Positions 52,084 through 62,030 of a stretch of DNA of 64,000 bases are shown one piece after another. The stretch covers positions 186,001 to 250,000 of the forward strand of contig NZ_VLKY01000005.1 in NCBI RefSeq assembly GCF_007830155.1. Reading direction: 5' to 3'. The position numbers were made by a program, and so were the translations under genes. Every line of letters begins with the position of its first letter. Position 1 is the stretch's first letter. The DNA is from Pseudomonas duriflava. Lineage in GTDB: Bacteria; Pseudomonadota; Gammaproteobacteria; Pseudomonadales; Pseudomonadaceae. The notes below the pieces were generated by a model. That model was not told the origin of the DNA and did not search any database. It saw only the letters and a program-made list of their open reading frames with translations.

Positions 52084-52439
52084 ACTGTGGTCCGTCACGT
52101 AAAAGAATGCCCGAGGCAAAATCCAACCGGTCGAGGGCGCGTCGAGCTACGACCGGAGGGGGTAAGCAGGGTTCATCGATTCGTCATAAGACTGAGTAAC
52201 AGTTCAAATTTTCTGCTGGCAAATTGATGGCCGGTACAGCCCGTTAGGATCGATCCGGCTTTATCAATCCTTTTTGATCTATAAAAGCCATGCTTATCGC
52301 TCAATGATAGAAGCCTGCTCTTAGGCCTCTTACCTTGCCATCTATACTGAAATCAGGTCGCACCCTTGCCGCTGCGCCAGGCAGCCAAGGTCCTGAAACG
52401 GCTCGGCGAACGCGTCCGTCGACGAGAGCGAGGTGTCTT
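52084..52439. other. Divergent intergenic region M23 / Yip1
   Basis: 356 nt holding the promoters of the divergent M23 peptidase and Yip1 genes. A TATACT hexamer at about 52342 is a -10 candidate for the latter. No hairpin or gene supported. Confidence 0.4.
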
Positions 52440-53030
52440 ATGATCAATCACGTCTGGGGTCTTCTGGCCCATCCCGATCGGGAGTGGCAACAAATTCGCG
52501 GAGAACGGGAAACGGTGTCCCATGCCTATGCCCATCATGTGCTATGGCTGGCCGCGATTCCGGTAGTGTGTACCTACATCGGTACGACGCAATTCGGCTG
52601 GAGTTTCGGGGCACGCCATGCCGTTACGCTGTCCCCCTGGACGGCCTTCACCATCGGCGTGATTTCTTATGCACTGATTTTAGGCGCCGTGGTGTTGATG
52701 GGTAATGTGATCCACTGGCTCGCGAAGCGGCATGCCCATCGCCCAAGCCGACGTCGCTGCATCGTCTTTGCTGGCTATACCGCAACCCCCATGTTTCTTA
52801 GCGGCCTCGTTGCCCTTTATCCACGGATCTGGCTGTGTATGCTCGCCGGAATCGTAGGGCTTTGTTACACGGCCTATTTGCTCTATGTCGGGATTCCCAA
52901 CTTCCTGAACATTGACCGCAAGGAGGGCTTCATCATTTCTGGCTCGACCCTGGCAATCGGGGTATTGGTCCTGGAAGTATTACTGGCCATGACGGTTCTT
53001 TTGTGGGGCTACAACCTGGTTATGTCCTGA
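52440..53030 (+). CDS. Yip1-family inner-membrane protein
   Basis: 196 residues with about five transmembrane segments starting at residue 33 and the Yip1-like opening MINHVWGLLAHPDREWQQIR, which is highly typical of the pseudomonad group. YTATPMFLSGLVALYP and the C-terminal VGIPNFLNIDRKEGF are family blocks. The ATG at 52440 follows GAGGTGTCTT. Function unknown. Confidence 0.9.
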   Translation: MINHVWGLLAHPDREWQQIRGERETVSHAYAHHVLWLAAIPVVCTYIGTTQFGWSFGARHAVTLSPWTAFTIGVISYALILGAVVLMGNVIHWLAKRHAHRPSRRRCIVFAGYTATPMFLSGLVALYPRIWLCMLAGIVGLCYTAYLLYVGIPNFLNIDRKEGFIISGSTLAIGVLVLEVLLAMTVLLWGYNLVMS

Positions 53031-53077
53031 CCTTTCTCGATAGCGCACCAGAGCTTTCCTGACGCGCTATCGCTCCC

Positions 53078-54592
53078 TCATAGCAGGTGATAAAGCGGCA
53101 CGCCAATAAGCCAGATCATGTAGGTCAGCGTGGCGATCAGCAGACCATCGATCCGTCCTAACTGTTCAGCGCCACGGCGCCCATAGGCTAATAACAGGCC
53201 CAGGCACAACGCGGCATGCGGCAGAATGAAGTAACTGCTACCGCTTAACAGCCCCTCCGCTATTCCCGTCACATCAAACAACAGGGCCAGCAGTGCCGAT
53301 ATCAGCACTGAACCGCCTGCCGCCGCCAGGGCTGCGGCATTTCCGAAGCGTTGGGCTACGGTGTGCTTGTTGACGCCAGCATCCGCCTCTCTGTCCGGCA
53401 CTCCGGCCAGAATGATGGCCGGCAAGATGGCAAAGAACAGCGGCAGAGCCAACAGCCAAGGCAGATTGGCAGCCAATGAGCCACCTTGAAGCGTATACCC
53501 CAGCCACAAGACCATTGCGCTGTGGGTAAACGCTACATCCAACTCCCCCCAACCCCGGTAGTTCAGCATGAGCGGTGGGCTGCTATAGCCCAGGGTCAGC
53601 ACAGCAGCAATCAGAAGCCATAAAGCCGACCCGCCTGGGTTAAGCGATGTTTTAAGTGCCAGCCCTGCCGTTACAAAAGTCAGCAGGAGAGCAACACCAA
53701 TACCTTTGCGCAACGATGCAAAGCTGAGCTCCTGGGTCACGAGTACTCGCGAGCCACCATTGAACGGGCCATGGTTCTTGTTGACGCTATCGCTCGGGTA
53801 GTCCCGGTAGTCATTGCAGAAAACCGTTGCGGCTTCGAGAAAGAAGATGCACAAAAGCCCCCAGAGATAAGGCGCCAGAGAGAGCCCTTGCGTAGCACTG
53901 GCCAGCGCGCCGATCGAATAGGCAAGCCAGGCCATGGGATAAAACTGCAAACGCAGCGCCTTAAGCCAGGGCCTGACCTGCTGCCAGACGCGGCCAACCG
54001 GTGTGTGTACGCCATGGCGCAAGGCGAACCCGGCACAGCGGGCTTTTTCGAGCCAGCCCTGCCGTTGCTCCTCGGTCGACGTGCGTACCGAACCGGCAAT
54101 CAGGGTATGCACAGGTTTAACCCCGCAGAAACCAAGCGTGGCGTTACGCATGGCATGTGTACCCGGGGCGCGAAACAGCCAGTTATAGACTGGAGGCGGC
54201 GTATCCATCGTCGTAATGAGCTGGGCAGATTTGCCCTGCCAGAGCCCTTCCCATTCCGTTGCACCCCGTCCATAGAAGCGAAAGGCAAATCCGGGCATAA
54301 CCAGCCGATCCAGAAATCCCTTGAGTAAGGCGGGCATCGTGCCCCACCAGGTGGGATAAACGAAAACCAGATGATCGGCCCAGATCAACAATTCCTTGGC
54401 CTCTTGCAGATCCGGCTCCAACACCTGATCCTCCGGTGACTCCACATGTACATACGGATCGAACTGCAACGACGCGAGCGACAACTGGCGTGTTTCTACA
54501 CCGGCCCGCTCCGCTCCTTCCCGATAGGCCTGCGCGAGTGCAGCGCAATAGCTGTGCTCGCGTGGATGGCCCAGTATGATCAAGACCCTCAT
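53078..54592 (-). CDS. Fusion of NAD(P)H-quinone-reductase-like flavoprotein and UbiA-type prenyltransferase
   Basis: 504 residues in one frame. Residues 1-200 form a flavodoxin-like NAD(P)H oxidoreductase (MRVLIILGHPREHSYCAALA, VFVYPTWWGTMPALLKGFLD), like the KefF/NQO1 group. Residues about 215-504 form a UbiA-superfamily integral-membrane prenyltransferase with eight or nine hydrophobic segments. The two Asp-rich motifs are NDYRDYPSDSVNKNHG and GVPDREADAGVNKHT, both needed for Mg-prenyl-diphosphate binding. The combination implies reduction of a quinone-like ring next to prenylation; this is inference. No other isoprenoid gene lies nearby. A lower-GC, unlinked origin is not evident. Confidence 0.88.
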   Translation of the reverse strand: MRVLIILGHPREHSYCAALAQAYREGAERAGVETRQLSLASLQFDPYVHVESPEDQVLEPDLQEAKELLIWADHLVFVYPTWWGTMPALLKGFLDRLVMPGFAFRFYGRGATEWEGLWQGKSAQLITTMDTPPPVYNWLFRAPGTHAMRNATLGFCGVKPVHTLIAGSVRTSTEEQRQGWLEKARCAGFALRHGVHTPVGRVWQQVRPWLKALRLQFYPMAWLAYSIGALASATQGLSLAPYLWGLLCIFFLEAATVFCNDYRDYPSDSVNKNHGPFNGGSRVLVTQELSFASLRKGIGVALLLTFVTAGLALKTSLNPGGSALWLLIAAVLTLGYSSPPLMLNYRGWGELDVAFTHSAMVLWLGYTLQGGSLAANLPWLLALPLFFAILPAIILAGVPDREADAGVNKHTVAQRFGNAAALAAAGGSVLISALLALLFDVTGIAEGLLSGSSYFILPHAALCLGLLLAYGRRGAEQLGRIDGLLIATLTYMIWLIGVPLYHLL

Positions 54593-54774
54593 CGCGTCTC
54601 CTTAAGACAATCGAGTGAACGGCCCTGGCACCTAACCGCTGGTCGCCAAGCCCTGGCATAAGGCCAATAGACCAGACGCTGGCGTGACAAGTGCCACTGC
54701 TAAAGCGATTCGATGACGTATCGGTAAGAGGCGTTATAAGAGTATTGCGCTTAGCAGTATGGGATACGGACCGA

Positions 54775-55275
54775 TTAGGGACGTAGCGTACGAATTGCGT
54801 CTAATCCTTCGACACGATCATTGGGTTGGGTGTTATTACGCTCAAACCAACCCTGGTTCATTTCCAGCGCAAGCCTTACGGCACGTGGCGAGCAGTGAAG
54901 GGTTTCGCTTTTAGGCTGCATGTCGGCGATACCGACAATCCTGCCGTCATCCGTTAAAAACGCCACCGACAAGGGAATAAGCGTGTCCTTCATCCAAAAG
55001 CAGACCGTTTTGGGAGCTTCGAATACAAACAGCATGCCTTGATTATCGGGCAAATATTCTCGATACATCAGGCCTTGCTGGCGCGCCTGCGCAGTCTCCA
55101 CAACCTCTACGGCAATAGAATGCTCACCGAGACGGAGCTTATGAAGATCTCCTTCTTCTGCCAGGGCTGGGGTACAAAAGAGCCCTATCAAACACGCCAA
55201 TCCTGTACGCCTGCGTTTTAACCGGAAGCTACCCTGCCTTAGATAACGCCTTACTCGATGTTGCAGGAATGCCAT
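54775..55275 (-). CDS. DUF192 protein
   Basis: 166 residues: N-terminal basic stretch and signal peptide (LACLIGLFCTPALA), then the DUF192 fold with IAVEVVETAQARQQGLMYRE and FWMKDTLIPLSVAFL, the conserved block of the family. I use the ATG at 55275 because GAGG lies 11 nt upstream; the open frame goes 10 codons farther into the chemoreceptor terminator. Function unknown; periplasmic. Confidence 0.85.
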   Translation of the reverse strand: MAFLQHRVRRYLRQGSFRLKRRRTGLACLIGLFCTPALAEEGDLHKLRLGEHSIAVEVVETAQARQQGLMYREYLPDNQGMLFVFEAPKTVCFWMKDTLIPLSVAFLTDDGRIVGIADMQPKSETLHCSPRAVRLALEMNQGWFERNNTQPNDRVEGLDAIRTLRP

Positions 55276-55291
55276 AGGATTAGGCCTCAAA

Positions 55292-55332
55292 AGAAAGGGC
55301 ATCACGGAATAATGAAGCCGGATGCCCTTTCT
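55292..55332 (-). terminator. Terminator of the chemoreceptor gene
   Basis: 12-bp perfect stem agaaagggcatc / gatgccctttct with a 17-nt loop, followed on the minus strand by TTTT. It lies 18 nt past the chemoreceptor stop and just before the DUF192 gene. Confidence 0.85.
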
Positions 55333-55349
55333 GACTAGACCACTAAAGA

Positions 55350-56963
55350 TTAATGCGTCTTGAACTGTGAGGAGACCCTGCTCAGTTCATGGGCCAGCTC
55401 AGACAACTCATTAGCCGTACCGGCTACTTGATTGGAAGAGCGGCTGTTCTGCTCGGACAAGGTCGCAATATGCTCGACGGTACGTGCTACTTCCTGGCTC
55501 GCGGTAGAGTTTTCACGTACGGCGTCGCTGATATTGCGCACGATACTCACTACTTCGCCAGTGGCCCGCTGGATATTATCGATTGCTTCAGCGCCCTCGC
55601 TCGCAAGCTGTTCACCCTGGATAACCTGCTCAACGTTATGCCCCATGATCGCAACCACAGATTTCACGTTGTTCTGGATACCTTCGATCTTTGTGGCAAT
55701 GTCGCGGGTCGATTGCGTGGTTCGTTGAGCCAGCAGCCTGACCTCATCCGCAACGACGGCAAACCCTCGTCCCTGCTCTCCTGCACGTGCGGCTTCAATG
55801 GCCGCGTTAAGAGCCAGCAGGTTGGTCTGATCAGCAATCGACTGGATCAGTCCTACAATCGAGCGAATCTCATCTGACTGCTGCCCCAGTTCCGTAACCT
55901 TGCCAGCAGACTCTCTTACACTGTTCGAAAGTGAAGCCATGCCGTTCGCCAGATCCAGAACCTTGGAGCTGCCATTGGCGGCAATCTCACCGGTCTGCCG
56001 TGTCGTATCTGCCGCAGCGGCTGCGTTATTGGACAGATCCGAAATGCTGGTTGTCATCTGTTCAATGGAAGCGGCAATGCTGGACGCAGCGTCGCTGCCA
56101 CGACCCGCGCCCTGGGCTACCGTTTGCGATGTTTGAGCCAGCTCGCTGGAAAACGAGACAAGGCGCTGAGAACCGTCTTTCAGACGGGAAATAACAGCGT
56201 TCAATTCGTTACGCATGGCCTCCAGATGCCCTAAAAGACTATCCGGACGTGTGCTTGCAATCGGCTGCGTCAGATCACCTTTCGCAATCAAGGCTACGCT
56301 TTGAGCGGCCTGTGCAGGTTCTCCGCCCAGAGTGCCCAGCACCGAGCGAACGATCCAGCTGATCAGTCCGATCGATACCAGAACCGCTAACAGCAAGGTA
56401 ATAAGTGTCAGAATGCGCGTGTGGCTTACCGTTCGGGCGGCCTCTTCCTGACTTCGCTGCAGCGAGGCAGATTGGTAAGCGCTCATGGCGTCATAGGCGT
56501 CCATATACGCCTTGACCTTTTCGCCCAGCTCACGGTCAAGCGAGGACATTAACGTATTACGATCGGCTCCCTTGGACTGTTTAACGAAAACAGCCAGCGC
56601 ATCCAGATAGGTCTTGCGCTTTTCACGCATCGTTTCCAGTAATGCGATCCCTTCAGCTTCTGTAACGCTTGCCTCAAGCTCCTTGAGATACACGTCATTT
56701 AGTGCAACGGTTTCTGCCCGCTTTTCATCTAGCGCCCGAATCGCAGCTGGATCGTCTAAAAACAGAGATTTAATAGCGCGCTCACGGTTCAGGTTCAAAA
56801 TGCCTGGAATCGTCAAAGAGAGCTGAACTTTACGAGCGGCTGAGGCCATTTCACGGGTCCGCTCCTCCATTGAACCCAAGCTCCAATAGGCAAGCAGCCC
56901 CAGGCTTAACACCAGAAGAAACATACCGCCAAAACCAGCCCACAGTTGATGCTTAAGCTTCAT
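55350..56963 (-). CDS. Methyl-accepting chemotaxis protein (four-helix-bundle sensor)
   Basis: 537 residues from the ATG at 56963 ([20 protein letters not shown]). Two transmembrane segments (about 8-30 and 185-205) flank a periplasmic four-helix-bundle ligand domain (4HB_MCP type). A HAMP domain follows, then the cytoplasmic signalling domain with the hairpin tip [44 protein letters not shown], written here in shortened form: core [20 protein letters not shown]. No CheB/CheR pentapeptide is visible at the C-terminus (QFKTH). The open frame continues to 57077 without a better ribosome site. The ligand is unknown. Confidence 0.93.
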   Translation of the reverse strand: MKLKHQLWAGFGGMFLLVLSLGLLAYWSLGSMEERTREMASAARKVQLSLTIPGILNLNRERAIKSLFLDDPAAIRALDEKRAETVALNDVYLKELEASVTEAEGIALLETMREKRKTYLDALAVFVKQSKGADRNTLMSSLDRELGEKVKAYMDAYDAMSAYQSASLQRSQEEAARTVSHTRILTLITLLLAVLVSIGLISWIVRSVLGTLGGEPAQAAQSVALIAKGDLTQPIASTRPDSLLGHLEAMRNELNAVISRLKDGSQRLVSFSSELAQTSQTVAQGAGRGSDAASSIAASIEQMTTSISDLSNNAAAAADTTRQTGEIAANGSSKVLDLANGMASLSNSVRESAGKVTELGQQSDEIRSIVGLIQSIADQTNLLALNAAIEAARAGEQGRGFAVVADEVRLLAQRTTQSTRDIATKIEGIQNNVKSVVAIMGHNVEQVIQGEQLASEGAEAIDNIQRATGEVVSIVRNISDAVRENSTASQEVARTVEHIATLSEQNSRSSNQVAGTANELSELAHELSRVSSQFKTH

Positions 56964-57456
56964 AATCTTCACTGCATATTTATTGGGAAGCCCGGCGTGA
57001 GATGCCGAGTGGTTTATCACTAGGAAGACTCTGACCACACCTTGTGAGCCAGAGGGGCTAGGGGAATCCATCACCAAGGTTTTCGCTCGGGCAGTACCAA
57101 ACTTTAACTACTAATGGCGCAGTGATATCAGCGGTTAAAGGTGTGGCTAACCCTGACTTTTGCTCTTTTCCCTGTCTAGCATCAGTGTTTCCAGCTGCTT
57201 GTTCTCTATAAAGAGCCCTTTGCCTGCTAACCGGCAGGCGCAACAGGCAGACGGACGGCTTTAAATGGCCACCGGAAAATAAACCGCTCACCTCTTGCCG
57301 GTGCCATTAGCGTCGAATCCGTCATCCGACGTCGAATGAAATGCAACTTGTCTTGCCCAAGGTTCTAAGTCTTATGACGAGCACCAGCAGCCTCTACAAC
57401 AGCTGCTCCGCGACAGAGCTAAAGCCTTTTCCAAAAACAGAGCATAAGGGGTACGC
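56964..57456. other. Intergenic region, chemoreceptor promoter side
   Basis: 493 nt between the divergent chemoreceptor and a small hypothetical gene. I see no sigma-28 box that I would trust, no strong hairpin and no coding frame with a ribosome site. Confidence 0.45.
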
Positions 57457-57909
57457 ATGATTACATCTGAACTCAACAGCGATGAGCATGTACTAGGCGC
57501 TGTGCTCGATGGCGATCGAGAACATCCTTTATTTGAACAGTATGTGGCGTACTGTGATGAGCGCACCGAGGCTATGTTGGGATGCGTGAGTTTTCGCCAG
57601 TGGCTATCCGACCGTATGCATATCGAAACCGTAGCAGCAGAGCTGGCTGAACGAGCGCGTACGGCTGGAATCAGCGAGGCGGCCCTTGATGCCCTGGTCA
57701 AGGATGCGACCGGAGCCAACCTATCCGATGCCACCGGAGCCCGTCTTGAGCAAGCGGTAGAGGATGATGAGGGAGAAACAGAATCGCTTGATACCCTAGA
57801 GGCAGAAGATGCGCCTCATGGACTAGAGAGCCAGATTATTTTCCTAATGACCCATTTTGGTATTTCCAAAATAGAAATCGAAAAGGAACTGGGATTACCG
57901 TTTGAATAA
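57457..57909 (+). CDS. Acidic protein of unknown function
   Basis: 150 residues, strongly acidic (DDEGETESLDTLEAEDAP at about 109-126), without cysteine clusters, signal peptide or membrane segment. Composition: an N-terminal helical part (LFEQYVAYCDERTEAMLGC), a middle with the repeated TGANLSDATGARL pattern and a short C-terminal helix (LESQIIFLMTHFGISKIEIEKEL). AAAGGGGTACGC... upstream gives a weak ribosome site. I do not recognise the family. It converges with the catalase gene over two hairpins. Confidence 0.6.
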   Translation: MITSELNSDEHVLGAVLDGDREHPLFEQYVAYCDERTEAMLGCVSFRQWLSDRMHIETVAAELAERARTAGISEAALDALVKDATGANLSDATGARLEQAVEDDEGETESLDTLEAEDAPHGLESQIIFLMTHFGISKIEIEKELGLPFE

Positions 57910-57911
57910 AA

Positions 57912-57941
57912 AAGGCCATGCAACGCATATTGCATGGCCTT
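57912..57941 (-). terminator. Terminator of the catalase gene (distal hairpin)
   Basis: 11-bp perfect stem AAGGCCATGCA / TGCATGGCCTT with an 8-nt loop. On the minus strand it is followed by T6, so it terminates catalase mRNA 40 nt after the stop; it also directly follows the acidic-protein stop on the plus strand. Confidence 0.85.
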
Positions 57942-57947
57942 CCAAGA

Positions 57948-57970
57948 CAGGCCTGACTTAATCAGGCCTG
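57948..57970. terminator. Second hairpin after catalase (proximal)
   Basis: 9-bp perfect stem CAGGCCTGA / TCAGGCCTG with loop CTTAA, without T-tract. Together with the next hairpin it forms a tandem structure that may protect the 3' end of the catalase mRNA. Confidence 0.6.
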
Positions 57971-57980
57971 AGGAGCACTG

Positions 57981-59597
57981 TTACTTAACGTTCTCCTCTT
58001 TCACGCTGGATTGTGTGGGATTGTTTTTGCTATCGCCTTCAGGCTCGCCGGTGTCATACAGGGTGACATCCAGATCCTGTCCCGGCGCCGGACGCCCTTC
58101 CAGAGGCGGCAGTGCCTTGGCTTTTTCAATATCAATACCCACACCATTAGCCAGACGCTGGCCATAGTCCGGATCGCAATGCCAGAAGTGCCAAATCATC
58201 CGTAGCTGGATATTTTCCGGGCACTGCTTGAGGTCAGCGGTAATGTTATTGATCAGGTCCTCTCGTTCCCACTCCTCGAAGGTGCGGTAGCGCTCACCCG
58301 CCTGCTTGTAGTCCGCCGCCGTCTTGATGGTCTGATAGCGGCCCAAATGGCCCTCTACCCACTGGTGGTAGTCCTTCTTGGGCTTGGGTGCCTCTTTCAA
58401 CCCGCCTTCTGTGCTGGGCTCGTAGTTAACGTGCGGATTTTCACCAGCTGCATCCACATGGTAAGCCATAAAGCCATCACGCTGGTTGGTAGCAACCGCC
58501 TTGCGAGGCGCGTTGATCGGCAATTGCAGATAGTTGGCACCAACGCGGTAGCGCTGAGTGTCTGAATAGGACAGGGTGCGGCCCTGGAGCATCTTATCGT
58601 CAGAAAAGTCGATGCCATCAACCAGAACACCCGTACCAAAGGCAGCTTGCTCTACTTCTGCGAAGAAGTTGGACGGGTTGCGATTCAAGACGATACGACC
58701 AACCGGCAGCAGCGGGAATTTATCTTCTGGCCAGCGCTTGGTGTCGTCCAGCGGATCGAAGTCCAGGTTTACATGCTCATCCTCAGACATGATCTGCACA
58801 CACATTTCCCATTCAGGGAATTCACCCCGCTCAATGGCGTCGTACAGGTCGCGCGTTGCATGGCCTACGTCGTGCTTCTGGATCTCGGTCGCCTGCTCGG
58901 TAGTAAGGTTTTTCACGCCCTGCTTGGGCTCAAAGGAGAACTTGCACAGCACGGCCTCGCCCTGGTCGTTTACCAGCTTGTAGGTGTTCACGCTGGAACC
59001 TTGCATATTGCGGTAGGTGGCGGGACGTCCCCAGGGACTTTTCACCCACGTGACCATGTGCAGCGCCTCAGGGTGATGCTGAACAAAGTCATAGAAGCGC
59101 CAGGGCTCCTGGCGGTTGCTGATCGGGTCGGGCTTGAACGCATGGATCATGTCGGGAAACTTGATCGCATCCCGAATAAAGAACACTTTCAGGTTGTTGC
59201 CTACCAGGTCCCAGTTACCGTCTTCGGTATAGAACTTGATGGCGAAACCACGTGGATCCTGAGCGGTTTCTGGCGACTCTTTGCCACCGATTACCGTAGA
59301 GAATCGTAGGAAAATCGGCGTTTGCACGCCAGTTTTAGTGAGCACTTTGGCACGGGTGTATTTGCTTGCCGGCTCGTCGCCAATCTTGCCATAGGGCTCG
59401 AAGAAACCATGCGCTGCGGTACCGCGCGCATGCACGACGCGCTCTGGAATACGCTCACGGTCGAAGTGCGTGATCTTCTCGATGAACTGATAGTTTTCCA
59501 GCGTAGCCGGGCCACGTTCGCCTACGCTGCGCAGGCTCTGGTTGTTGCTGACGGGGTGACCCTGACGCGTTGTGAGAGTTTTCGATGTGTCAGTCAT
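57981..59597 (-). CDS. Monofunctional haem catalase
   Basis: 538-residue small-to-medium-subunit catalase (2 H2O2 to 2 H2O plus O2). The active-site signature is [23 protein letters not shown], quoted here only in part: catalytic His in ERVVHARG. The distal Asn is in [12 protein letters not shown]; the proximal haem ligand Tyr lies in [17 protein letters not shown]. No signal peptide, so cytoplasmic. An unusual polar C-terminal tail of about 30 residues ([23 protein letters not shown] region) exceeds the common 480-residue KatA length. TTGGAACCGCT precedes the ATG. An OxyR site was not identified. Classed by position of motifs only; the clade is not assigned. Confidence 0.93.
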   Translation of the reverse strand: MTDTSKTLTTRQGHPVSNNQSLRSVGERGPATLENYQFIEKITHFDRERIPERVVHARGTAAHGFFEPYGKIGDEPASKYTRAKVLTKTGVQTPIFLRFSTVIGGKESPETAQDPRGFAIKFYTEDGNWDLVGNNLKVFFIRDAIKFPDMIHAFKPDPISNRQEPWRFYDFVQHHPEALHMVTWVKSPWGRPATYRNMQGSSVNTYKLVNDQGEAVLCKFSFEPKQGVKNLTTEQATEIQKHDVGHATRDLYDAIERGEFPEWEMCVQIMSEDEHVNLDFDPLDDTKRWPEDKFPLLPVGRIVLNRNPSNFFAEVEQAAFGTGVLVDGIDFSDDKMLQGRTLSYSDTQRYRVGANYLQLPINAPRKAVATNQRDGFMAYHVDAAGENPHVNYEPSTEGGLKEAPKPKKDYHQWVEGHLGRYQTIKTAADYKQAGERYRTFEEWEREDLINNITADLKQCPENIQLRMIWHFWHCDPDYGQRLANGVGIDIEKAKALPPLEGRPAPGQDLDVTLYDTGEPEGDSKNNPTQSSVKEENVK

Positions 59598-60045
59598 AGC
59601 GGTTCCAAGCCTAATTCACGGTGTGGAGTTATTTAGTTCCTGGAAACAGACTAGGGTTCGCACCCCTCAAAACCACTCAGCGAGAATATAGCCCTACCCA
59701 TGATCCCTAATCGTTTGTTTTACAAGGCCGAGGTTAAGTCAGACGGGAAAGTCCCTCATCCACTCGCATGGTTTAACTAATTGGAATTACTAAGTTTTAT
59801 TCTAAAACTTTGGCTATGCAGCTAGTGCTTTAACAGCCAGAACACGAGCGCAATAAACTCCTTTAAATCTCCATATTTAAAATAGCTAACTAATTCATAG
59901 GGCATTCCAATCGGAAATCCTCTTCAAACGGCTCTTCAGCCGTCCCTTCTGTATAGCCGCCCCGCCTGACAGCCGTTACGATTGAACACTCTGAAGTAAT
60001 CCCGGCTGGGGATTACTGTGTTTCGAGTGGAACTACCGAACCCTT
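59598..60045. other. Divergent catalase / response-regulator intergenic region
   Basis: 448 nt, AT-rich between about 59770 and 59900. It holds a small perfect palindrome AAGTTTT-ATTCT-AAAACTT at 59792-59810, about 195 nt upstream of the catalase start. It might be an operator for the catalase gene. No gene was found. Confidence 0.4.
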
Positions 60046-60810
60046 ATGGATCATCACGCATCTGCCTCTTCCTTGCCTTCCGATTCTCAAAGCCGTTGGG
60101 CGGCTGAGGTTCTTCTTGTAGATGACGATGCCCCCATGCGGCAGCTGATCATCGACTATCTGGCACGTTTCAGCCTTCGCGGTGAAGGTGCGGCCAACGG
60201 CACGGAAATGCGTCAGGCGCTGGCGCGTACACGCTTCGACATTATCATTCTGGACCTGATGCTACCTGGAGAGGACGGCCTAACCCTGTGCCGCTGGCTG
60301 CGTAAGGAAGGGACCACCCCCATCCTGATGCTGACAGCTCAATCAGAGCCAACCGACCGAATCATAGGTTTGGAGCTAGGCGCCGACGACTACATGGCCA
60401 AACCCTTCGAGCCACGGGAGCTTGTAGCTCGAATCCAGTCGGTACTGCGTCGCACTCAGGATAACCAAGGGGTACGCCGCGGCGCGACGCGTACCCATAT
60501 TCGCTTTGATGGCTGGAAGCTCGATGGCATACGCCACCAGCTTGAGTCACCAAGCGGCATGATTGTCCCGCTCTCCAATGCTGAAGTCCGCATGCTCTGG
60601 GTATTCATTGAACACCCCCGCCAAGTACTGAGTCGGGAGCAACTCCTGGATGCCACTCGTGGGCGCAGTATCGAAGCCTTTGATCGCAGTATTGATTTGC
60701 AAGTCTCGCGCCTGCGGCAAAAACTTGGCGATGATCCCCGTGCACCCAGACTGATCAAGACGGTGCGGGGCGAAGGCTATCTGTTTGACGCTCAAAAGAT
60801 CGGCAACTGA
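60046..60810 (+). CDS. OmpR-family response regulator
   Basis: 254 residues: receiver domain at 20-137 with acidic pocket VDDD and phospho-Asp D70 (IIILDLMLPGEDG), and a winged-helix DNA-binding domain at 150-250 (LSNAEVRMLWVFIEHPRQVLSREQLL, DRSIDLQVSRLRQKLGDDPR). It precedes its kinase, whose start lies 1 nt after the stop codon. The group is OmpR-like with EnvZ-like kinase; the target genes are unknown. An N-terminal Ser-rich extension of 20 residues precedes the receiver. Confidence 0.93.
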   Translation: MDHHASASSLPSDSQSRWAAEVLLVDDDAPMRQLIIDYLARFSLRGEGAANGTEMRQALARTRFDIIILDLMLPGEDGLTLCRWLRKEGTTPILMLTAQSEPTDRIIGLELGADDYMAKPFEPRELVARIQSVLRRTQDNQGVRRGATRTHIRFDGWKLDGIRHQLESPSGMIVPLSNAEVRMLWVFIEHPRQVLSREQLLDATRGRSIEAFDRSIDLQVSRLRQKLGDDPRAPRLIKTVRGEGYLFDAQKIGN

Positions 60811-60811
60811 T

Positions 60812-61915
60812 ATGCACCGCCTGGACACCCTGTTCGCTCGACTGTTTGGTGTTTTTTTAATAGCCATCGTGCTTGGCCACTTCCTGGCATTCGGCTGGCT
60901 CGATTATGCAGGCCATGGCCCGCCAAACCGTCTGCCGCCCAGTATGCAGACTCCCCCGCCTAACAGGCCTGACGGCGAAGCATCAGCACTTCGCCCTGCG
61001 GGGCCTGAGTTCCGTCCGGGCCCTGAGTTCCGTCCAGGCCCGCCACAGAGCCTGATAGATCGGCTAAGCTGGATATTGGGCGGGCCGTTTCTGTTTCAAC
61101 TGGTCGCCCTGATCATCGCTGCCTGGGTGAGTGCCCGCCTGCTGACACAACCGATCAGTCAGCTCACCGTGGCCGCGCAGAGTCTGAGCGACAACCTTGA
61201 TAGCCCACCTATTGCCGAGACCGGCCCTCGCGAGACGCGGGAGGCAGCCCGGGTCATGAATCACATGCGCGAGCGCATCGTGGCGCAGATTCAGCAGCGC
61301 GGACGTATGCTGACCGCGATGTCCCATGACCTGCGAACGCCCCTGGCCCGCCTGAAGCTACGCATCGAAGAGATTGAGGATCCGCAGGTACGCAATCGGG
61401 CTACGCAGGACGTAGACGACATGATCGCCCTGCTGAACGCAACCCTGGACTACCTGCGTGAGCAGCGCAGCGAAGAACCCTGGGTGCTTTACGATATCTA
61501 TGCCCTGGCCGAATCCCTTGTGGAAAACGCTCAGGACGACGGCGCCGACGTACGCCTGGCTGGTCATTGTCGCCCCATCCGGGTACAAGCCATGGCTCTG
61601 CGCTCTTGCCTGACCAACCTGCTGGACAATGCCCTGCGCTATGCCGGTCATGCGACGCTCGAACTGCACGAAGACGAACAGTACGTTGAAATTCGCGTCA
61701 TAGACCACGGACCGGGTATTCCAGAGGAATATCGAGAGGTTGTCTTCGAACCTTTTTATCGCCTGGAGGGTTCGCGTAACCGCTACTCGGGTGGAGTAGG
61801 CCTTGGACTTTCCATTGTTCGTGAAGGCATCGAGCGGCAAGGCGGCACGCTTGAACTGGTCGATACGCCAGGCGGCGGTCTGACTGTGCTTATTCGTCTG
61901 CTGGCGCGTGAATAA
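60812..61915 (+). CDS. EnvZ-like sensor histidine kinase
   Basis: 367 residues. Two transmembrane segments (about 9-28 and 85-105) bracket a short, proline-rich periplasmic loop containing a perfect duplication (PEFRPG twice, from an 18-nt tandem repeat at 61009-61044). HAMP domain at about 106-160, phosphoacceptor His at about 172 in AMSHDLRTPLARLKL, ATPase motifs LLDNALRYA, DHGPGIPEEYREVVFEPFYR and GVGLGLSIV. The ATG at 60812 follows the regulator stop by 1 nt. The small loop suggests sensing inside the membrane or cytoplasm, as for EnvZ. Confidence 0.93.
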   Translation: MHRLDTLFARLFGVFLIAIVLGHFLAFGWLDYAGHGPPNRLPPSMQTPPPNRPDGEASALRPAGPEFRPGPEFRPGPPQSLIDRLSWILGGPFLFQLVALIIAAWVSARLLTQPISQLTVAAQSLSDNLDSPPIAETGPRETREAARVMNHMRERIVAQIQQRGRMLTAMSHDLRTPLARLKLRIEEIEDPQVRNRATQDVDDMIALLNATLDYLREQRSEEPWVLYDIYALAESLVENAQDDGADVRLAGHCRPIRVQAMALRSCLTNLLDNALRYAGHATLELHEDEQYVEIRVIDHGPGIPEEYREVVFEPFYRLEGSRNRYSGGVGLGLSIVREGIERQGGTLELVDTPGGGLTVLIRLLARE

Positions 61916-62030
61916 CACTTAGCCACTTTGTATTGGGCTGGATACAAAGTCACCATATCGAGGAAACATCCCTGAAGGATGCTATGCACTGGATCGTTCC
62001 CAGACGCTCTCAACCTTTAGGTGACGTATC

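Noticed and set aside
58647-59309. 220-codon frame antisense to catalase
   Set aside because: Shadow of the catalase gene.
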